From assembly GCF_022965805.1 (NCBI RefSeq), contig NC_133109.1, positions 6,859,869 through 6,923,868 of the forward strand: a stretch of DNA of 64,000 bases, read 5' to 3'. Positions 57,871-64,000 of the stretch are shown in pieces (the stretch's first letter is position 1; every line of letters starts with the position of its first letter). Source of the DNA: Primulina eburnea (lineage: Eukaryota; Streptophyta; Magnoliopsida; Lamiales; Gesneriaceae). The notes under the pieces were generated by a model. The model was not told the origin of the DNA. It worked only from the letters and a program-made list of their open reading frames with translations, and did no database searches. A program made the translations under genes and the position numbers.

Positions 57871-58088
57871 ATGTTATTTTGATTTATCTTTATTTTATTT
57901 TCCTGCATTAGTTAATCTCATCAGTTGATAATTGAACATAATAACTGGAAAATGATTAACTGACAAATCATTAACTAACATCAGTTGAAATTCAAATGAA
58001 TAAAAGAGCGAACTGAATGAACAGTAACTGAAAAAGGAACTGATGACATAAATTGATTAATCAACTAATATAACAACAGAAAAACTAA

Positions 58089-58966
58089 TTAGGTTAAATC
58101 AATTAATCTAAGTATATTGAGAAATTGAGAAAACTTAGTCTCGGACAATGGTTTGGTGAATAAATCAGCTGCTTGCTGTTTAGTTGAGATGTATTCCAGT
58201 CTGATGTCCTTCTTCAAGGCATGATCTCTGATGAAGTGATGCCTGACATCTATGTGCTTGGTCCTGGAGTGAAAAACTGGATTGTAGGTAATAGCAATCG
58301 TGCTTGTATTGTCACAGAATATGGGCGATTCTTTAGCGTCAACTCCATAATCTCTCAATTGTTGCTGAACCCAGAGCAGTTGTGCACAGCAGCTTCCAGC
58401 AGCAAGATATTCTGCTTCAGTTGTGGAAGTTGCTATAGAAATTTGCTTCTTGCTTAACCAAGAGATCAGTCTGTCTCCTAGAAACTGACATGATCCGCTT
58501 GTACTTTTACGTTACATCATGCATAATCTGCATCTGAATATCCAACTAAATTGAAAGATGAATATTTAGAATACCATAACCCAACATTTTGTGTGCCCTT
58601 AAGATATTTTAAAATACACTTGGCAGCTGAAAAATGTGATTGCTTAGGGTTTTCCTGAAATCTAGCACACATATAGACAGCAAATACAATATCAGAACGA
58701 CTAGTAGTTAGGTACAATATTGAACCTAGTAACCTTCTGTAAAGTGTCGCCTCGACTGATATTCCCCCTTGATCAGTGTCCAGTTTTACTGATGAGCTCA
58801 TGGGAGTACTTGCATCTGAACACGATTCCATGCCAAACTTCTTCAGCAACTCCTTCGTGTATTTAGTTTGACTAATAAAAGTATCTGTCTCCAGTTGCTT
58901 CACTTGCAGTCCAAGAAAGAATGTCAGTTCACCCATAATGCTCATTTCAAATTTTTCCTGCATCAA
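58089..58966 (-). pseudogene. Copia copy 2 RNase H region
   Basis: 58966-58517 holds the RT-RNase H connection (GELTFFLGLQVKQLETDTFI, then YLTTSRSDIVFAV and KYLKGTQNVGLWYS up to YSDADYA). After a break, 58358-58089 continues with CDNTSTIAITYNPVFHSRTK, HIDVRHHF and LFTKPLSETKF. A further stretch between them (58500-58360) carries the expected SSCCAQLLWVQQQL-like residues out of frame. RNase H would degrade the RNA template during reverse transcription. Confidence 0.85.
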
Positions 58967-59835
58967 CTTAGCAAATTTCTCTTATAATTTGGGTTAGTTG
59001 ACCCAAATATGATGTCATCAACATAAATTTGAACGAGTAAAATGTGATAATTCTTTGAAAATTTGAACAATGTCTTATCAACTGAATCAACAGAAAAATC
59101 ATGATCAGTAAGAAATTTTGAAAGAGTTTCATACCAAGCTCTTGGAGCTTGTTTAAGACCATATAAGGCTTTGTTCAAATGGTAGACATGATCAGGAAAA
59201 TGATGATTGACAAAACCCAGAGGTTGTTCAACGTAGACTTCCTCTTGCAACTGGCCATTCACGAATGCACTCTTTACATCCATCTGGTAGACTTTGAAAT
59301 TTTTGAATGATGCGTAGGCAAGGAATATTCTGATAGCTTCCAATCTTGTAACTGGTGCATATGTTTCATCGTAATCAGTTCCTTGTTCTTGCCTATATCT
59401 TTGTGCTACTAGTCTCGCCTTGTTGCGCACAACTGAACCATCTTCGTTCAGTTTATTCCTGTACGCCCATTTTGTACCTATAACAGTTTTTGAAATTGGT
59501 CTTGGAACTAGGTTCCAGACATTGTTATGGGTAAACTGATTCAGCTCTTCTTGCATTGCATTTGTCCAGTTTGGATAAGCAAGAGCTTCATTAGTTTTCT
59601 TCGGTTCCAATTGCGATACAAAAGCTGAATGAATAAATAAATTGAGAATTTGATTTTTTGTTCTTACCGAGTCAGATGGATTACTTATCACCAATTCTGG
59701 AGGATGTGATTTCTTCCATCTGAGTTCAGCGTTTGTTGCTTCTGTATCAGCAATTTCTTCAGTAGGTTGAACGTCTTCAGTTTCAGTTGGAGCTATTTCA
59801 GTTGGTAACTGAATATCTTTTCTTTGCTCTTTCAA
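58963..59835 (-). pseudogene. Copia copy 2 reverse transcriptase
   Basis: One open segment of 290 residues: an acidic linker, then [17 protein letters not shown] sequence, [83 protein letters not shown] and the catalytic [11 protein letters not shown] core motifs are intact. The segment overlaps the next frame (RNase H) at 58963-58966, where a frameshift has occurred. Confidence 0.92.
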
Positions 59836-60675
59836 CTGATTTTAAGGAACTACTTCTTGTTCAACTGATTGATCCACAATTTCAGGTTCAGGTATTTGAA
59901 AGATGTTTCGATTGATACGATTTTCTTCTTCATGATCATCCTCCAAACTGATATCTGTAAATCGATCAACTAGCTCAACTGGATCAGTTGGCTTATCAGT
60001 TTAAACAGTTTCATCAAAAACAACATGTATAGACTCTTCAACATTTAACGTGTTCTTGTTAAAGACTCTATAAGCTTTGCTAACTGACGAATATCCTAAA
60101 AATATTCCCTCTGCAGATTTAGCATCAAAGGCTTTTAAATGATTTTTGTCATTGTCAAGAATAAAACATCTGCAGCCGAATATTTTGAATTAAGAAACCA
60201 CAATTTTTCGTCCATGCCAGATCTCATAAGGTGTTTTCAAATGATTTTTATCAATCATCGATCTGCTCTGAGTATAACACACAGTATTTACTGCCTCTGC
60301 CCAAAAACTTTGAGAAATACCAGAATCAGCAAGTATTTTTCTAGCAGCTTCTTTAAGCGTTCGATTTCTCCTCTCAGCTACACCATTTTGCTGAGGAGTT
60401 CTAGCTGCTGAGAGCTTATGCTTAATTCCAGCATTTTCTAAAAAATTTGAAAGAATTTGATTGATGAATTCAGTTCCTCGATCGGATCTGATTATATCAA
60501 TTCCAACTGATTTCTCATTTAATATTCTTTTTAAAAGCTTGATCAGTTGAGCAGCAGTTTGGTCTTTTGATTTGAGAAAAATAACCCAATTAAATCTTGA
60601 AAAATCATCTACAACCACCAAGGTGTTTTTCATTCCCCCTAATCTCATGACTGGTATTGGACCAAATAGATCCAT
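59836..60675 (-). pseudogene. Copia copy 2 integrase
   Basis: 60675-60190 reads MDLFGPIPVMRLGGMKNTLV, VVDDFSRFNWV, IIRSDRGTEF, ARTPQQNGVAERRNRTLKEA and NTVCYTQSRSM, the Asp-Asp-Glu core of a Copia integrase. A stop at 60190 follows HGRKIVVS. The C-terminal part to 59836 is broken by further stops but still shows the FGCRCFILDNDKNHLKAFDA-like region. Confidence 0.88.
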
Positions 60676-60686
60676 ATGTAACAGCT

Positions 60687-61290
60687 CTAAGCATCGGGAA
60701 GAAGATTTACGACCCTTGTTTTTAAAAGAAGATTTAACTTTTTCACCAAACTGACATGCTGAGCAAATTTATCTTTGGTAAAATTCATTTTGGGCAAACC
60801 AGTTACAAGATCGTTATTACTCAGATAAGCAATAGATTTAAAGTTCAGGTGGTTTAATCTCTTATGCCACAACCAGTTTTTAGAAGATTTTGAAGCAATA
60901 AAACATACTGGTCCATAAGGTTGATCATTCCAACTGACTTTGTAAGTGTTTCCACACCGTTTGCCACTTAGAATGACCTCATCAGTTGCATCTTTGACCG
61001 AACAAGAATGTTTGTCAAACTGAACTGAGAATCCATCATCGCATAACTGATTAATGTTAATCAGATTTATACTTAAGATTCTCAACTAATAAAACATCAT
61101 TAATGATAAAGTTACCATAGATAAGCTTACCCTTACCCAAAGTTTTACCTTTTAAATTATCTTCGAAACTGATGTTTTGTCTAGTGTACTTGATCAGTTG
61201 AGATAGAAAATTTGCATCTGCTGTCATATGTCGTGAGCATCCACTATCCAAGTACCAGATTGATTCCTTGCTTGTACATGTTACCTGCAA
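60687..61290 (-). pseudogene. Copia copy 2 protease and GAG-pre-integrase domain
   Basis: 61290-61057 carries SIWYLDSGCSRHMTADANFL, the Asp-Ser-Gly protease active site of Copia elements. 61085-60687, in another frame, has the GAG-pre-integrase domain with LWHKRLNHLNFKSIAYLS. The zinc-binding cysteines (KFAQHVSLVKK for the usual CxxCQxGK) are lost through a frameshift. Confidence 0.88.
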
Positions 61291-61322
61291 TCACACACAA
61301 AATATAATATTGGTACCCTTTT

Positions 61323-63293
61323 CTATTTGGGTCCAAAATTGATTAGTCTTTTAGGAATCCAGACTTGGATCAGTCTAACTAACTGTCCAGTTGTTGTATT
61401 CGAGATGGTCTTTCCCGATTTGTGTGTGCTTGGTGAGTAGTGTGCAGATGAGACAACATGTGATTTGGCTCTGTTCAACTGATTGTTCAGCCGATATCTC
61501 GTCTGAACCGGCTTGTTGTTATAGTAATTGGAGTAGCCAATTGAATAATTCTTGCTGAATCTTTTTGACGACTGACTGCGTGAGTCAGTTAAAACTTTTG
61601 GGCTATAACCAATACCATATCTTTTAGCCTTGTTCGTACTTTCAGTAGGCCGTTCAACCAGTTTACTTGGCTCAGTTTGTTTTTGTGCCGCAACTGATTT
61701 GACAAAGTGAATGTATTTCCCTTTATCCATATTCAGTTTCGGTCGAGTATCATTGGAAGACATTTCATCTTGGTTACTGAACCCTAAACCAGTTTTATCA
61801 GTAACTGATTTCTGTGAGTTCTGTATATCAGTTAATGCAACAGATGATTTGTTCCAAGCCTGAATAAGCTCAGTTTGCTTTGAATTTTCAAGCATCAACT
61901 TTTGGATCATTGATTGATTCCTGCTTCTTTCAGCATGGAGCTCAACAATTTTCTCTTTTAGACTCAACACATCAACTAATACATCGGTTTTAGTTTTATT
62001 GTCTATGGGATCATTTTGCTTTGCTCTAGCCTTTTCAAATGATAAGGCAAGCTTATGGTACTCACTAACCATGTCATGAAGAGTTGAAATGAGTTATTCT
62101 CTAGTGAAATCAGTTGAGCTAAAGTCAAATACCTGTTGACTGCTTGACTCTACTTCTGTATCACCAGCCATTAGACAATTCACCTCCTCTTCACCATCAC
62201 TGGAGCTGCATGAGGTTTCTGGCTCTGACTCTTTGCTGTCAGTTTCTGCCCATTTTGATTTACTCTCTTCAGTTAAGAGTACCTCATGCTTCTTCCTGAA
62301 AGATTTCTTATCATCCTTGGGTCTCCTCTTGTGCTCATATGACTTTTTCTTTCTTTCAGTCGAGCCTTGACTGTCCTTCTTGGATTTGGTACAATCAAAA
62401 ATGAAGTGACCGGGTTTGCCACAATTGTAGCAAGCGTTTGATTCCTCTGTGGAATTGTTTCTCTGATAATGCTTCTGGATGTTCCCTTGATTTTTTCTCA
62501 TAAATCTTCCGAATTTTTTGATGAACAATGACATGGCATCATTGCTTAGTTGATCAGCAACCTTCTCGACTGAACCAATTGGTTCTGTTCTTACAGCAGC
62601 TAAGGCAGTTGTGACTGCTTTGTAGAGGGTTCTCCTTCTCGAGTTTGCAGCTCAAACTCATAGGCCTTCAGATCAGCAAATAGGTCATGAAGCTCAACCT
62701 TGTTTAGATCCTTGGATTCCCTCATTGCCATGGTCTTTACGTCCCACTCCTTGGGAAGACCTCTGATCACTTTTAATGCAACTTCTTGTTGGTATACACT
62801 TTTTCAAGTACATTCAGTTCATTGATGATACAACTGACTCTTTCATCATACTCATGCATCGATTCTCCAGTTCTCATTTTGATATTATCAAACTTCTGAA
62901 CAGCAACAGAAAGTTATTCTCTTTGGTTTGTTCATTCCCTTCACAAAGCTGGATCAGCTTTTTCCAAATCTCTTTGGATGTCTTACACATCTTGATTTTA
63001 CTGAATGTTACTTTGTCCAGTGTTTTGTACAATATGTCATTTGCTACATTGTCCAGATTTTCTTTTCTTTTGTCCTCAGCAGTCCACTCATCTCTGGGCT
63101 TTTCAATTCTATGAGGTGCCCCATCTATGATTGCAACTGTTGTGTTGGCTTTCAGAATCTTCATTGGTCCGTCAGTGATGACGTACCACATATTATCATC
63201 TTGGGCAGCTAAGTGAGCCTGCATCCTGATTTTCGAATCATCGAAGTCCTCTCTGGAAAACATTGGGATCTTGTTGAAGGAAGACATGATCAA
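61323..63293 (-). pseudogene. Copia copy 2 gag and linker
   Basis: The start ATG region at 63293 reads MIMSSFNKIPMFSREDFDD (the second Met is in better agreement with relatives). 63293-62874 is the UBN2-like gag domain up to CKTSKEIWKKLIQLCEGNEQ, where a frameshift near 62915 moves the frame. 62534-62094 has the CCHC knuckle CYNCGKPGHFIFDC followed by Lys- and Ser/Glu-rich stretches. 62072-61323 is a coiled-coil-like linker (YHKLALSFEKARAKQND, SLKEKIVELHAER). The long charged linker after the knuckle fits Sirevirus-type gag. Gag would form the particle and bind RNA. Confidence 0.87.
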
Positions 63294-63330
63294 TAGTTTG
63301 AGTAGAAATATTCTTAGACAAGATACAACC

Positions 63331-63342
63331 GCTCTGATACCA
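63331..63342 (-). other. Primer binding site of Copia copy 2
   Basis: GCTCTGATACCA is the reverse complement of TGGTATCAGAGC, two bases from the LTR edge at 63345. Confidence 0.9.
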
Positions 63343-63344
63343 CT

Positions 63345-63471
63345 TGAAAGGATCGGTTAGTAGGTGATAAGTGTTTAGAAAAGGGGGTTGATTAAACACT
63401 CACTAATTATGTATTCTTTTTGAATAATGGGTTCAATTTAGTTAAAAACTGACACTCGGTACCTCGTCAGT
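63345..63471 (-). mobile_element. 5' LTR of Copia copy 2, cut by the assembly gap
   Basis: It starts TGAAAGGATCGGTTAGTAGG, matching the solo LTR at 45018 almost base for base until the Ns begin at 63472. Confidence 0.88.
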
Positions 63472-63779
63472 NNNNNNNNNNNNNNNNNNNNNNNNNNNNN
63501 NNNNNNNNNNNNNNNNNNNNNNNNNNNNNNNNNNNNNNNNNNNNNNNNNNNNNNNNNNNNNNNNNNNNNNNNNNNNNNNNNNNNNNNNNNNNNNNNNNNN
63601 NNNNNNNNNNNNNNNNNNNNNNNNNNNNNNNNNNNNNNNNNNNNNNNNNNNNNNNNNNNNNNNNNNNNNNNNNNNNNNNNNNNNNNNNNNNNNNNNNNNN
63701 NNNNNNNNNNNNNNNNNNNNNNNNNNNNNNNNNNNNNNNNNNNNNNNNNNNNNNNNNNNNNNNNNNNNNNNNNNNNNNN
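63472..63779. other. Assembly gap (308 N)
   Basis: Undetermined bases. Reading frames crossing it are meaningless, and contiguity with 63780-64000 is not proved. Confidence 0.99.
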
Positions 63780-64000
63780 TCTTTCCGACGGATCGGCCCT
63801 ATTAGAGAAGGGTTTCCGATTCTGTATGACAACAGAACGAGCATTCGCTGGACGGCCAAACATTGAATGAAATGTTGGCATGGGGTTTCGGCAATTTCAA
63901 TTCCATTTGTTGTCTTTTTCAATTGAAATTTCTCTTGTATACGCCGGTTGAAGCACACGTTGGAGCATCCAAACAAACCAGCAGAGGCGCAGCTGTGGCA
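63780..64000. other. Unrecognised sequence after the gap
   Basis: It has higher GC than the surroundings and no AACTGA-rich texture, so it is not the expected continuation of the Copia LTR. Open frames exist on the minus strand (for example IGNPSLIGPIRRK, or FHSMFGRPANARSVVIQNRK in another frame), but I cannot identify a family. Confidence 0.3.

Larger units (their letters stand above)
46230..63471 (-). mobile_element. Sirevirus-like Copia element, copy 2 (nested chromovirus, 3' LTR lost)
   Basis: Reading right to left: partial 5' LTR (to the gap), PBS, gag, linker, protease, integrase, RT, RNase H, a spacer with an opposite-strand ORF, and the accessory ORF, which is split by chromovirus 2. 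The 3' LTR is missing because the sequence is cut at about 46230 against the TRIM-like LTR2. It is less decayed than copy 1, with roughly half a dozen frame breaks in gag-pol. Confidence 0.85.

Noticed and set aside
63438..63976. Long minus-strand frames crossing the Ns
   Set aside because: Most of their length is undetermined bases.

Overview
This window is repeat-dominated nuclear DNA from a flowering plant, almost certainly a eudicot. It holds nested LTR retrotransposons with 5-bp target-site duplications (TSDs), primer sites matching the 3' end of initiator-Met tRNA (TGGTATCAGAGC), a CACTA DNA transposon, a MITE and AT-rich spacers. I see no bacterial operons, rRNA, tRNA genes or CRISPR. 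The accessory protein carried by the Copia elements resembles proteins I recall from Gesneriaceae/Lamiales genomes. That is memory only, so the order-level placement is weak.

Layout. (1) 1-7848: a truncated gypsy-type LTR on the minus strand (888-4107) split by a complete 1.65-kb CACTA element (2008-3658). It is fused to the 3' end of another gypsy element (4108-7848), whose LTR is split by a Copia solo LTR (5323-6956). (2) 7849-10617: the only stretch resembling host DNA, with one possible small gene (8080-8529), a MITE and AT-rich sequence. (3) 10618-36697: a decayed plus-strand Sirevirus-like Copia element. It is opened by three solo LTRs (12810-16579, 19004-20934, 24720-26069) and one complete Ty3/gypsy chromovirus (28023-36550), each with a perfect 5-bp TSD. 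(4) 36698-44861: LTR remnants, including a solo LTR at 42433-44435. (5) 44862-46229: a TRIM-like miniature retroelement split by a Copia solo LTR. (6) 46230-63471: a second copy of the Sirevirus-like family on the minus strand, split by a second complete chromovirus (48785-56570). An assembly gap (63472-63779) and 221 unrecognised bases follow.

How the parts work together. The two chromoviruses carry all the parts of an autonomous element: LTR promoters, PBS, one gag-pol frame with a C-terminal chromodomain-like end, and PPT. Each is disabled by one or two stop codons. The Sirevirus-like copies have gag, protease, integrase, RT and RNase H, plus a long accessory ORF downstream of pol in the same orientation. 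The minus-strand copy also has a small ORF on the opposite strand with its own TATA box and poly(A) signal, divergent from the accessory ORF.

Most striking observation. Five different LTR types carry, in their promoter-proximal part, an array of 4-8 short GC-rich inverted repeats. The palindromes are set at a near-constant spacing of 22-24 bp within pairs and 51-52 bp between pairs. In four LTR types the palindrome is ACCGC-ACCC-GCGGT. In the fifth all eight copies are instead CGCGCATATGCGCG, yet the 23-51-23 spacing is kept. This looks like a shared regulatory module whose recognition sequence can turn over in concert.
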